A stretch of DNA of 21,313 nt from Bacteroidota bacterium (lineage in GTDB: Bacteria > Bacteroidota > Ignavibacteria > Kapaibacteriales > UBA2268). The stretch lies in assembly GCA_027371665.1 (NCBI GenBank), contig DAHXMP010000268.1, positions 1 to 21,313 on the forward strand, given 5' to 3'. Positions 1 to 8,262 of this stretch are shown here, in pieces; position 1 is the first letter of the stretch, and each line of letters begins with the position of its first letter. The notes beneath the pieces were generated by a model that was not told the origin of the DNA, searched no databases, and worked only from the letters and a program-made list of their open reading frames with translations. The position numbers and the translations under genes are program-made.

Positions 1-771
1 ATATTTTTCGGCATTTTTAAAATCGTATAATTTGCTGTAATTAAGTTGAAGTATAAACAACAAATTTGTGTAAGTAAAATTCAATATCTTTCCTGTAGAT
101 TCCTGACTATCTTTGGCTTTTAAACAAAACCGTATTGATTCTTTATATTGTTTATTCATCAGGTAAAAATAGCCCAATTCACTATTCATTGAAGTGTAGG
201 ATTGATGTTTTAAGCTTAAATTTTTTTCAATAAAATCTATTGAGGAAAGAAATAACTTTTCTGCTTCAGGGAATCTGTTCGATTCAAAATAAACATCTCC
301 GAGACTGATGATAGCATCAAAATATTCTTTGCTTAATGAATCTTTATTTGATTTGAAAATGTTTAATGCTCTGTTTATGTATTGCTCACTTAATTGATAT
401 TTTTTTTGGTTTCTTAAAATATCCGTTAAAGTTTGCAATCCAATCGCAAACTCTCTGCTGTTCTCCCCAAACAGTGTGCTCCTTATTGTGCTGTCTTCGG
501 CAGCAAATACATAAGCTTTATCATAATGATTGTTGTTTAAATTTGTTATAGCTAACCAATAGACAGATTTTTCAAATAATGTGTCCTTTTTGCTGAATTT
601 ATTATGAGCAATTTCATAGAATTTTTCTGCATAAGGCGCTGCGGATTCAAAATCACCGATTTCAATTAAGTAATGAGTGGAGTCGAAAAGAATTTTCCAA
701 TCTTCTGATTTAAGGTTTTGAATTAAAAAAAAATTTAAGATTATTGAAATAATTATAGTAATTTTTTTCAT
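1..771 (-). CDS. TPR-repeat secreted protein, 3' end cut by window edge
   Basis: The reading frame is open from an ATG at 769-771 to the left edge, giving 257 visible residues; the C-terminus lies outside. Residues 1-20 form a signal peptide (MKK start, then an Ile/Leu/Phe-rich core). The rest is helical and carries tetratricopeptide-like repeats at about 40-70, 80-137, 150-185, 195-222 and 235-257. The spacing and wording, such as LFGENSREFA followed by a long helix pair, resemble the Kinesin-light-chain/TPR_12 arrays that often precede a CHAT peptidase-like or signalling domain in this bacterial group. That downstream domain cannot be seen, so function is open: probably protein-protein interaction outside the cytoplasm. 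It starts 44 bases after the nfeD-like gene on the same strand and may share its transcript. No strong Shine-Dalgarno sequence is visible, as is common in this group. Confidence 0.8.
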   Translation of the reverse strand, partial: MKKITIIISIILNFFLIQNLKSEDWKILFDSTHYLIEIGDFESAAPYAEKFYEIAHNKFSKKDTLFEKSVYWLAITNLNNNHYDKAYVFAAEDSTIRSTLFGENSREFAIGLQTLTDILRNQKKYQLSEQYINRALNIFKSNKDSLSKEYFDAIISLGDVYFESNRFPEAEKLFLSSIDFIEKNLSLKHQSYTSMNSELGYFYLMNKQYKESIRFCLKAKDSQESTGKILNFTYTNLLFILQLNYSKLYDFKNAEKY

Positions 772-815
772 CTGATTGACCTGTGAAATTATAAAGTTCA
801 GTAATTTTCCGTATG

Positions 816-2117
816 TCAGTTTAAATTCATCAATTGCTTCTTCCTTACCTTTAATACCATCTTGTCAACACCGAGCACAATTACCTCTTCGCCGGCGTTT
901 ATTTTTTCTTCGGAAATGGCTTTCCAGCTTTCACCCATGACTTTTACCCTTCCTACCGAATTAACAGGTATATCTTCGATAGCTATTGCCTTTTCTCCGA
1001 CTAAAGCCTCTTTGCCTGTTGCCCGCTTACGTGACTGAGCCTTAATGCCGAGGCTTACTATAAAGATAAAAAAGATTGCCGAAACAACTGCGGCGGTGAT
1101 TATTACACTCATGGATATCCTCATAAATTCAAATGGTGAATCAATTAACATTATGGAACCGAGCAGGAAAGACACTATTCCCCCTATCGTCAGAATGCCG
1201 TAGCTGGTAACTTTGACTTCGACAATGAACATGACGATACCAAGAAGAATAAGTGCCACACCTGCATAATTAATAGGAAGCATCTGCAGGGAATATGCGG
1301 CAAGTACGATACTTATTCCTCCGGCAACACCCGGAAAAATCGAACCGGGATTGTATAATTCAAAGAATATTCCGTAGATTCCCAGGAGCAGCAGCAGGTA
1401 TGCGATGTTTGGATTTGTCAGTATGCTCAGCAATTCTTCTTTCCAGTTCATTCCATGTTCGACGACTTCTGCATTCGCCGTGTTTAGTGTTATGGTTCCC
1501 GATGAAGTTTCGACAACTATTCCGTTTATCGCACGAAGAAGAGAATCGGTATTAGGACAAATAAAGTTTATAACACTGTCTTTTAAAGCTTCGGTTTCGC
1601 TTGCTGAAATGCTTTCCCTTACTGCACGCTCAGCCCATGCGACATTTCTGTGCCTTTTTAGAGCGATTGAACGAATGAAAGCAGAAGCGTCATTGGTAAC
1701 TTTGTCATACATGACTTTCGATGAGTCGCTTTCACCGCCCAGCCCTACGGGATGAGCAGCACCGATATTCGTTCCGGGAGCCATCACGGCTATGTTTGCC
1801 GCAAGAGTTATGAAAACCCCAGCCGAACCTGCCCTCGAACCTCCAGGTGCGACATAAACAATAACCGGAACTTTTGAATTAAAGAAAGACTGAATAATAT
1901 CCCTTGTAGCATCGAGAAGTCCTCCCGGAGTATTAAGCCGTACAATCAGAGCCTGAAAATCATTATTTTCGGCGTATTCTATTCCGCTTTTTATATATGA
2001 AGCCGTGGCAGGCCCAATCGCACTCTCAACTCTTATTTGCAGTACTTTTGATTTTGCATAAACAGCCGTAACTGCAAAAAAACACAGTATTAATAAAATT
2101 GTTAAAAAGCGATTCAT
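816..2117 (-). CDS. NfeD family membrane serine protease (ClpP class, long form)
   Basis: This 433-residue protein has the full long-form NfeD layout. Residues 1-21 are a signal peptide. Residues 25-215 form a ClpP/SppA-like protease domain, with the substrate-groove motif LNTPGG at 61-66 and the nucleophile Ser98 in GSAGVF. Lys139 lies in YDKV, giving the Ser-Lys dyad known from the archaeal homologue PH1510 at nearly the same positions. About five membrane segments follow between 235 and 360, and residues 367-433 form a soluble OB-fold-like NfeD C-terminal domain. Family members cleave hydrophobic stretches of membrane proteins and often pair with a stomatin/slipin. No stomatin gene is adjacent here: the flanking genes encode an IgGFc-like protein upstream and a TPR protein downstream. 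The start is the ATG that begins the signal peptide. The family call is firm; the physiological substrate is unknown. Confidence 0.95.
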   Translation of the reverse strand: MNRFLTILLILCFFAVTAVYAKSKVLQIRVESAIGPATASYIKSGIEYAENNDFQALIVRLNTPGGLLDATRDIIQSFFNSKVPVIVYVAPGGSRAGSAGVFITLAANIAVMAPGTNIGAAHPVGLGGESDSSKVMYDKVTNDASAFIRSIALKRHRNVAWAERAVRESISASETEALKDSVINFICPNTDSLLRAINGIVVETSSGTITLNTANAEVVEHGMNWKEELLSILTNPNIAYLLLLLGIYGIFFELYNPGSIFPGVAGGISIVLAAYSLQMLPINYAGVALILLGIVMFIVEVKVTSYGILTIGGIVSFLLGSIMLIDSPFEFMRISMSVIITAAVVSAIFFIFIVSLGIKAQSRKRATGKEALVGEKAIAIEDIPVNSVGRVKVMGESWKAISEEKINAGEEVIVLGVDKMVLKVRKKQLMNLN

Positions 2118-2228
2118 TTCAATGTTCAGTCAATTTATAAAACTAACCTGCGACCGAAACAATTTACAAAATTTGAGGTTTATTATTTAATAATTTTTTT
2201 TAAATTATTGCAATAATAATTCTCTTTT

Positions 2229-4607
2229 TCAATGCACAACCACAATCTTCCTGTTCACAATCCCGCTGCCGGAGCGGATTTGCAGGAAATATATCCCGCT
2301 TGGAAACGAGCTTGTGTTTATTTTCAGATTGGGTTCATTGATGTTGGTATTTTCGTAAACGATATTTCCATAATCATCAAGAATCTTAAGTGATAATGCC
2401 TTCTGAGCATCGTTATTGATTTTTATACACAGCAAATCATTTATCGGATTCGGATAAACATTAATATAATTTGTAAAATCATCATCTACCGAAGTTGGAT
2501 TAACGACAGTTGCACGGACTTCAATGAAGAATTCATCTTCTGTTCCGCCTCTCCAGAAGCCTACAGAGTCTCTATATTCTCCCGGTTGTTCCGCTGAAAA
2601 ATTGATTGTCAATGATGCCGTTCCGCCAGGTATGAATGCCAGTCTTGCAGGACCTGCAAAATGAAATCCCTTGTTGCCATTTTTGAAAATCAGTGAATCA
2701 CTAAATACATCAGGATTATCAGAGTTATTAAATACCGTGGTTTCTCTTAACTGCAATTCATCCGGATTAAGTTTGCCGAAATCAACATCGGATAAAAAAG
2801 AATAATGAGGTGAATAATAATTTACGACGATTGTTGTGTCATTTCCTCTTCGGTCTGAAAAAGTTGCCACAAGTATTGCGTCCTCATTCTTGTTTTGCAC
2901 ATCGGCACTCCACGAGGCATAAGCATCGTCTCCGGGAATAAAAGGAGAGGAATGGAACGAAAAATTATTGCTCATATCCGGATGAAATACAATCATTGAA
3001 AGGTTCGACCTGTCAGAATTTTCCGGCATGTCTTCAACTATACCTCCATCAATTGAGCCGTTGCCATAAACCGTAAATTTAGGGTCCGGTGGCATATAAT
3101 CATTATTATTCAAATCGGCTATAATTGCACTTGCAGGGAAACCATAAGAATCAAAAGGTGAAAATCCGTAAGCATAAGCCGCAATTGGATTGTCGGACTT
3201 TAATTTATATACACCGTCTTCAGGTAAAAGAAGTGTAGTAACGTTATAATTCATCCCCTCAATCGGAACAGTAAACCTTTGTGTGCTTTTTATAAAATTC
3301 AAATCAGACACTTTCTGCCATGTAAAATTTCCATCAACTACTTTAGCAAAGAGAAGGTCATCGGGTATCGAGCCGTCGGGAGACTGATAAACGATATTAA
3401 CATAATTATCATTAAACTTCATACCGTTTTTTATTCCCGGTGTATTAAAAATTATCTCTTTTTGATACTGCTCTACAGGTGTAAGTACAGTTTCGAAAGG
3501 GTCCGAAGCAACACCGTCATCTTCCTGTCCTGTATTGAATTGAGCAATGTAAATTGGTTTATCACCTGCAAACACGATTGGTTTCGGCGAACCTTCATTC
3601 GCCCTCAATCTTATCCATCCGGCATCCTCAATTCCTCCACCGGTTTGTAATGTCGCAATTTGTAATCCGTCTCTGAAAATATTGGTTACTGGTTCTTTTG
3701 CGAAAATTTTAACTATTGAATTTTTCTTTCTCTGATAAATTGGTGTGTAATGATATTCTTTTCCCCATGCCATAGAGGGTATCTCCATTTCGGTAAGAAA
3801 ATCACAATACCCAATATTTTCAGGAACGAAAGCACAAAAATTGCTGGAAATCACGGAAACAGGCTTTGTTGAATTGATAAGGCTACCTGACAAATCTGTC
3901 ATCGAGCCTGCACCGCTGATTAATAAGACATCACCCTTATTCATTTTATAATTTTTCATTTCTCCGGGTAGCATTCCACCGCTTGTTCTTGCTGTCATGT
4001 TGCCGCCAAGCGTAAAATTGACATCCGTTCCGTCATATGGAGTAACTATAGCAGTATAGCTGGGAAGGAACTGAGAACTATATGTTGAAATATCTGCCCA
4101 CGATGCAACGGTATATTCTTTACCTAAAGATGACACCGGTATTGCAAGATAACCGTCGCTCGTGTACTGGTAACGCGTGACACCATAGCAAATAATCGGG
4201 TAGTCGGCGTATACATGAATACCATAGCCATTAAAAACAGTATCTGTCATAGGCTTCTGCATGTCTGTTTTCCTGTAGCACTGGCCTTCATCGGGTGTAA
4301 GGTCAAATTCGATAATATCATTCGGAATTGTTGTCTGCTGTTTAACAACTCCCTTGCCGGGTATTTCAACTGTAACAACTGTTGCAACACGCGAGGAGAC
4401 ATAAATCTTTAAGTAGCTTTTCTCGGTATTTGTTTCCCAGCACGGGTTGAAAGTCAGCCAAAAGTCCTGGCCTGCATTACTTGCACCGAGCAGCTTAGGT
4501 AAATCTTCCTTTATTTGTGTGAGGTCGAATCCTTTGCCATACATAAAATTATTTGTAAAGATAAAAGAAACTAAAATCAATACTATTAATGAAAACCTGC
4601 GTATCAT
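2229..4607 (-). CDS. Secreted IgGFc-binding-like protein with ASH-like domain and T9SS sorting tail
   Basis: The protein has 792 residues from an ATG at 4605-4607, preceded by a clear AAGGAG six bases upstream. A TTG five codons earlier lies ahead of this Shine-Dalgarno sequence and was rejected. Residues 1-24 are a signal peptide. NAGQDFWLTF at about 44-53 opens a long beta-rich region that resembles the IgGFc-binding N-terminal domain found in many surface proteins of this group. An ASH/choice-of-anchor-D-like beta sandwich (VDFGKLNPDE...) follows at about 605-705. The last 79 residues are a type A T9SS sorting domain: VYPNP near 717, then SSFPSGIYF and a basic/valine tail. It is predicted to be exported and attached to, or released from, the outer membrane. 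IgG binding itself should not be assumed. It lies 34 bases downstream of a related gene and shares a near-identical tail sequence with it. Confidence 0.85.
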   Translation of the reverse strand: MIRRFSLIVLILVSFIFTNNFMYGKGFDLTQIKEDLPKLLGASNAGQDFWLTFNPCWETNTEKSYLKIYVSSRVATVVTVEIPGKGVVKQQTTIPNDIIEFDLTPDEGQCYRKTDMQKPMTDTVFNGYGIHVYADYPIICYGVTRYQYTSDGYLAIPVSSLGKEYTVASWADISTYSSQFLPSYTAIVTPYDGTDVNFTLGGNMTARTSGGMLPGEMKNYKMNKGDVLLISGAGSMTDLSGSLINSTKPVSVISSNFCAFVPENIGYCDFLTEMEIPSMAWGKEYHYTPIYQRKKNSIVKIFAKEPVTNIFRDGLQIATLQTGGGIEDAGWIRLRANEGSPKPIVFAGDKPIYIAQFNTGQEDDGVASDPFETVLTPVEQYQKEIIFNTPGIKNGMKFNDNYVNIVYQSPDGSIPDDLLFAKVVDGNFTWQKVSDLNFIKSTQRFTVPIEGMNYNVTTLLLPEDGVYKLKSDNPIAAYAYGFSPFDSYGFPASAIIADLNNNDYMPPDPKFTVYGNGSIDGGIVEDMPENSDRSNLSMIVFHPDMSNNFSFHSSPFIPGDDAYASWSADVQNKNEDAILVATFSDRRGNDTTIVVNYYSPHYSFLSDVDFGKLNPDELQLRETTVFNNSDNPDVFSDSLIFKNGNKGFHFAGPARLAFIPGGTASLTINFSAEQPGEYRDSVGFWRGGTEDEFFIEVRATVVNPTSVDDDFTNYINVYPNPINDLLCIKINNDAQKALSLKILDDYGNIVYENTNINEPNLKINTSSFPSGIYFLQIRSGSGIVNRKIVVVH
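2247..2315 (-). repeat. T9SS tail-coding repeat, copy A (intact)
   Basis: This segment codes the end of the IgGFc-like protein's sorting domain and is nearly identical to 4725-4794. Over about 70 bases I count three substitutions and one single-base gap, while sequence on either side diverges quickly. Confidence 0.9.
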
Positions 4608-4641
4608 AATAAACTCCTTCAAATAATGATTAAATTATTAT

Positions 4642-5715
4642 TTATATTCTAAGAACATTATATTCAGACACTCCTCTTATTAAGTGTTTGGAGTAAAAAA
4701 ATTTCTTCAATGTACTATCAGAAACTTCCTGTTCACAATCCCGCTCCCGGAGCGGATTTGCAGGGAAGTACATCCCGCTTGGAAACGAGCTTGTATTGAT
4801 TTTTAAATTATCTCCATCTATATTTTTATTTAAATAAACAGCATTGCCATAAGAGTTGTAAATTAGTATTGTTACCGGCTTCTGAGCTATACCCGAAAAA
4901 TTCAAATCGAATTCTTTATCAGCAGGGTTTGGATATAGCTCCAACTTCTCTAACTCTCCCGAAAAGTCTTTTACTCCCGTTATTACGACTGAATCAACCT
5001 TGAGTTTGGCAATGCTGTCTCCTTCTATTGCATTTGAATTGAAAACAATTGTATCAATAAAGCTGTTTCGCGTTTCTGCAGTTGCGTTAAAATCAACATC
5101 GAAGCTCCATGTTTCATTCGGCTGAAGCACTAACGGATTGCTCACACTAATTTCTCTCGTGATATTTAGCTGGTATTGTGTCAAATGAGGCTGTGTATAA
5201 TTTGTAATTATCAGAGGCTCGGTGCCTATGTTTTTAATTTCTATTGTTCTTGTTGTAGTAGTATCACGAATCACAGAACCGAATCTCGCATCGTTAACAA
5301 TGATTGCCGGACCTGAAACGATTATTCCATTCCCTGCCCAAATTGATGAGACTTCCGATTCGGCATCGCTGACAGAGGTAAGCATAGCAGTGGCATTGCC
5401 TCCTTTAACAGCTTTAAACTGCCCATTGAATTCGATATATTCTCCTTGTGCCAGTTTAATTGGGAATGTTAATCCTTTTTTATTATATCTGAATCCTTCG
5501 GTTCCCCAGCTTGTATCAGTGGAAATTTCATTTTCGTCAGGCTGAACCTTGAAATCAACTATTGTAGCTGTATCCCCGAAGTTCCAGTCAGACACATAAA
5601 TTCCAGGGCTTCCGTAAACCACTTTTCCAAATGAATCATCCTTTGCAGAATAAGCATTGTATGGCACTCCCCACAAACAGGAAAGTAAAAAGATTAAAAA
5701 AGAAATACTCCTCAT
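4642..5715 (-). CDS. Secreted ASH/choice-of-anchor-D-like protein with frameshifted T9SS tail
   Basis: As read, the protein has 357 residues. The start is the ATG at 5713-5715, with AGGGGA five bases upstream and a good signal peptide (MRSISFLIFLLSCLWG). An upstream TTG at 5769 would put 18 extra residues before it and was rejected. Two ASH-like beta-sandwich regions follow, at about 33-135 and 140-255; the second carries the familiar IEIKNIGTEPL signature. A sorting domain starts at ELYPNPADKEF near residue 260. The reading of that domain breaks after SSFPSGMYF, where the frame switches into an unrelated charged tail ending at 4642. Removing one G from the run at 4763-4765 restores a tail reading FLQIRSGSGIVNRKFLIVH with a stop at 4707-4709, which matches the neighbouring gene almost exactly. 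The gene is therefore either recently inactivated for T9SS export or carries a sequencing error. Confidence 0.8.
   Translation of the reverse strand: MRSISFLIFLLSCLWGVPYNAYSAKDDSFGKVVYGSPGIYVSDWNFGDTATIVDFKVQPDENEISTDTSWGTEGFRYNKKGLTFPIKLAQGEYIEFNGQFKAVKGGNATAMLTSVSDAESEVSSIWAGNGIIVSGPAIIVNDARFGSVIRDTTTTRTIEIKNIGTEPLIITNYTQPHLTQYQLNITREISVSNPLVLQPNETWSFDVDFNATAETRNSFIDTIVFNSNAIEGDSIAKLKVDSVVITGVKDFSGELEKLELYPNPADKEFDLNFSGIAQKPVTILIYNSYGNAVYLNKNIDGDNLKINTSSFPSGMYFPANPLRERDCEQEVSDSTLKKFFYSKHLIRGVSEYNVLRI
4725..4794 (-). repeat. T9SS tail-coding repeat, copy B (with one extra base)
   Basis: This is the partner of 2247-2315. It has one more G in the run at 4763-4765 than copy A, which shifts the frame of its gene. 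Otherwise the two copies match at all but three positions. Confidence 0.9.
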
Positions 5716-5851
5716 ACCAATCCCCTGATATATTCCTAAAAAAGCGGCATGCTTTATTAGTAATAACAACTTTTACGGAAAAAAGTTTCACTCTTTTTGA
5801 AAAATTTTTTTCGAGGGATGGTAAATATTTGAATTTTAATATATGATTGTT

Positions 5852-5873
5852 CTAATAAATAAAATTTTATTAG
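5852..5873. repeat. AT-rich inverted repeat upstream of the ASH-like gene
   Basis: CTAATAAA at 5852-5859 pairs with TTTATTAG at 5866-5873 around a six-base loop. It sits 137 bases upstream of the ASH-like gene start and about 108 bases past the DUF3127 stop. It could be an operator or a weak terminator; with only two G-C pairs it could also be chance in AT-rich DNA. Confidence 0.3.
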
Positions 5874-5980
5874 GAAATAAGTAATGAGAGTCTAAGTTCA
5901 CTGCTGAACATAAATTATTTGTTCTTTTACTTTTGGCAAAGAAAAGAGAGTTTAAAGAATGTAGATGTAAGAAATTAATT

Positions 5981-6292
5981 TTAATTATTTAAATTAAGCG
6001 GTATTAGCCTGTCAATGCGCCATGCTTCGAGACTTGTAAAATAACTCATCCTGCCTTCTTTTTCGTAACGCCTTCCGCGTATGTTGAAATTTACTTTAAC
6101 ATCGTCATTCAGATTCAAATCATCAAGTATGCCGCATTTGTCCTTAATAACATGAAATTTAATATAGTCAGTGTAGACAGTGCCATTACGATTGTCAGAT
6201 ATTTCAACGACAAATTCGCGTTTCTGAAAATTGTCGCTGATTTTGAATGTTTCAAACTTTTCTATTAACTTGCCTGATACCTCATAACTCAT
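5981..6292 (-). CDS. DUF3127 family small protein (OB-fold-like)
   Basis: This 103-residue cytoplasmic protein has the pattern of the DUF3127 family: MSYEVSGKLIEKFET at the start, QKREFVVEI at about 24-32, a DDVKVNFNIRGRRYE strand at about 63-77 and a closing FTSLEAWRI at about 85-93. Family members are small OB-fold-like proteins, often compared with single-stranded nucleic acid binding folds, and are widespread in Bacteroidetes relatives. A biochemical role is not established from the sequence. The ATG at 6290-6292 has AGGG about nine bases upstream. It lies 135 bases downstream of the 129-residue unknown gene and 265 bases upstream of the next secreted-protein gene, so it may be its own transcription unit. 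Confidence 0.8.
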   Translation of the reverse strand: MSYEVSGKLIEKFETFKISDNFQKREFVVEISDNRNGTVYTDYIKFHVIKDKCGILDDLNLNDDVKVNFNIRGRRYEKEGRMSYFTSLEAWRIDRLIPLNLNN

Positions 6293-6427
6293 ATAAATAA
6301 CCCTGAAAAACCAAAAATGTAATATACAATATAATATTAATAATATTAGAAATAAAATATTTCTCTTAATTATGGGTTAAATTTGTTTTTTCATGTTATA
6401 ATAATTGTATAGGAAAAAATGAACTGA

Positions 6428-6817
6428 TTATTTTTGCAAAAACAAGATATGATTTTTATCTTTAATAGAAATTCTATTGTTTAATTTATGATACCACATA
6501 ATCGCTTCGTTGAAATAAACTTCGAATGGGTCACGGTGAGCGATGGCATAAATTAAATTATCGTTTGTTAATACCTGGTAGAAAAGAAGTATATCTTTTT
6601 TAAATGAAAAATCTATTTCGGAGACGCGAAAGCTACCGTCTAATATACTATCCTTCGTTTCCAGAAATGTTTCTATAGTGAAAGGAGATGTTTTCAGCAG
6701 GTCAATCTCGGAAATTCTTTCCGGTTCAACAATAAATGAAACTGATTTTAATATTGCATCTATATACTCCTGGGCAAATTTGCCCTTAACACTTACAAGG
6801 GCTTCTGAATCTTCCAT
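6428..6817 (-). CDS. Hypothetical cytoplasmic protein, 129 residues
   Basis: I do not recognise this family. The protein has no signal peptide, no membrane segment and no cysteines. It starts with a short acidic stretch (MEDSEALVSV), then has helical and strand segments with an aromatic-rich C-terminal half (FYQVL, YAIAHRDPFEVYF, WYHKL). The ATG at 6815-6817 has AAGGA five bases upstream, a good translation signal for this genome. It begins 41 bases after the mnmE stop on the same strand, so co-transcription with mnmE is likely. The ratio of charged to hydrophobic residues looks like a real folded protein rather than a chance frame, and no competing frame exists here. Confidence 0.7.
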   Translation of the reverse strand: MEDSEALVSVKGKFAQEYIDAILKSVSFIVEPERISEIDLLKTSPFTIETFLETKDSILDGSFRVSEIDFSFKKDILLFYQVLTNDNLIYAIAHRDPFEVYFNEAIMWYHKLNNRISIKDKNHILFLQK

Positions 6818-6858
6818 TTGTATCCTTGTTTAAAATAAATATTCAAAATTACAGCAAT

Positions 6859-8223
6859 TTACTTGCCAATGCAAAAACGTGAAAAGATGTTATTCAAAAC
6901 ATCATCGTTCCAGGTATCACCGGTTATTTCACCGAGTGTTTTCCCAGCCTTGCGTATATCAATTGCAATAAGTTCGTTTTGCATATTTGAAGATATGGCA
7001 TAGAGGGCAGATTGCAATTCACTTACAGCCTGTTTTAAAAGAATTGCATGCCTTTGATTGATAAGAATATCTCTGGTTCTTTCAATATTTTGCAGTGCTT
7101 CATTTTCGAGCATATTGCGCAGATTGTTTATTCCAATCTGTTTTTTTGCAGATATTTTCAGTTCATGTTCAATTCCTGATGATAATCTGCCAATATTGTT
7201 TTCGTCAACTTTATCAATTTTATTCTGTAATAAATATATTTTTGAATCAGGATAATTCAATGCGATTTTTTTGTAAAGTTTGTTTGATTGTTCAGGTGAA
7301 ATTGTAATATCGTTAATAATTAAAATCAAATTGGATAGCTTTAGTACAGATTCTACAAGTTTGATACCCTCAATTTCTACTATATTATCTGATTCCCTCA
7401 AACCGGCTGTATCTGTAAGCTTTATAGCAATTCCATTAATATATATAATTTCTTCGAGATAATCCCTTGTGGTTCCCGGAATCTCGCTGACAATTGCCCG
7501 CTGCCTGTTTAAGAGAGTATTAAATAAAGTTGATTTGCCTGAATTGGGATATCCCGCAATGGCAACGAAGAATCCTGAACGAAGTATTTCAGCGGCTTTA
7601 TATGAATCCGCAAGTTCAGTGCAAAAACTTATTGTGTCTGCAATTTGATTTGATATTTCATTTCTATCTGTAAATTCCAAATCCTCTTCCGAGAAGTCCA
7701 GCTCAAGTTCGAGTAGTGATGCAATTTTAACGAGTTTTTCTCCGAGGATTTTCATACGTGCCGTAAATTCTCCTGTAAGCTGGCGTGCCGCTGTTAGGCA
7801 TCCCGGTACAGACAGTGAATGAATAATATCTGCTACGGCTTCAACTTGTGTCAAATCCATTCTCCCGTTAAGGAAAGCCCTTCTTGTAAATTCACCGGGG
7901 TCTGCCGGCACTGCCCCGCACTCAATAAGTGTATCAATGATTTCCCCTGCAACTACCATTCCGCCATGACATGATATTTCAACAACATCTTCTCCTGTAT
8001 AAGAATGAGGATTTTTGAAAACAGAAGCTGTAACATTATCAATAATTTTACCCCTGAAAATTATCGAACCATAGTGAATTGTATGTGTGGCGGCGTCTCC
8101 AAGTGCATTTCTTCCGAAAAAGCATTTGTCGGCTATAAGAATTGCTTCTGGTCCTGAAAGCCTGATAACTGCTATTCCCCCTATTCCGGGAGGAGTTGCA
8201 AGAGCTGTAATAGTTTTGTTCAA
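6859..8223 (-). CDS. mnmE: tRNA uridine-5-carboxymethylaminomethyl modification GTPase MnmE
   Basis: This 454-residue protein is a full-length MnmE (TrmE). With MnmG it adds the carboxymethylaminomethyl group to uridine 34 of certain tRNA anticodons, using tetrahydrofolate and GTP in the cytoplasm. The N-terminal folate-binding domain begins with TITALATPPGIGGIAVIRLSG. A helical domain follows, interrupted by the G domain: P-loop GYPNSGKS at 224-231, GTTRD at 250-254, DTAG at 271-274, NKID at 334-337 and SAK at 358-360. The C-terminus is the diagnostic CIGK with its conserved cysteine at 451. The start codon appears to be TTG at 8221-8223: there is no in-frame ATG or GTG before an upstream stop, and the protein aligns with the usual family start at this point. 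The gene lies 39 bases downstream of the M6 protease gene and may be read from its transcript. Confidence 0.97.
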   Translation of the reverse strand: MNKTITALATPPGIGGIAVIRLSGPEAILIADKCFFGRNALGDAATHTIHYGSIIFRGKIIDNVTASVFKNPHSYTGEDVVEISCHGGMVVAGEIIDTLIECGAVPADPGEFTRRAFLNGRMDLTQVEAVADIIHSLSVPGCLTAARQLTGEFTARMKILGEKLVKIASLLELELDFSEEDLEFTDRNEISNQIADTISFCTELADSYKAAEILRSGFFVAIAGYPNSGKSTLFNTLLNRQRAIVSEIPGTTRDYLEEIIYINGIAIKLTDTAGLRESDNIVEIEGIKLVESVLKLSNLILIINDITISPEQSNKLYKKIALNYPDSKIYLLQNKIDKVDENNIGRLSSGIEHELKISAKKQIGINNLRNMLENEALQNIERTRDILINQRHAILLKQAVSELQSALYAISSNMQNELIAIDIRKAGKTLGEITGDTWNDDVLNNIFSRFCIGK

Positions 8224-8262
8224 AGTTCTAAAATGATATTCGTTATTTTGCTTAAGTTGATT

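Noticed and set aside
1295..1755. Plus-strand open frames inside the nfeD-like gene
   Set aside because: They lie antisense to a strongly conserved protease, have no recognisable domain and no Shine-Dalgarno sequence.
2190..2215. Palindrome ATTATTGCAATAAT between the IgGFc-like and nfeD-like genes as a terminator
   Set aside because: The stem is all A-T apart from its centre, has almost no loop and no T-tract follows in the right direction.
3279..3650. 123-residue plus-strand frame inside the IgGFc-like gene
   Set aside because: It is antisense to an evident coding region and its composition is Ile/Cys-rich without any family pattern.
4608..4622. TTG start five codons upstream for the IgGFc-like protein
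   Set aside because: The AAGGAG ribosome-binding site lies between this TTG and the ATG at 4605-4607, so the ATG is the better start.
5716..5769. TTG start adding 18 residues to the ASH-like protein
   Set aside because: The ATG at 5713-5715 has a Shine-Dalgarno sequence and opens directly into a signal peptide; the extension would bury that signal.
5896..5909. Short inverted repeat GTTCA-CTGC-TGAAC upstream of the ASH-like gene
   Set aside because: A five-base stem is expected by chance and nothing around it supports an operator or attachment site.
6349..6363. GAAATA-AAA-TATTTC inverted repeat near the DUF3127 gene
   Set aside because: It is a six-base, almost pure A-T stem in very AT-rich DNA.
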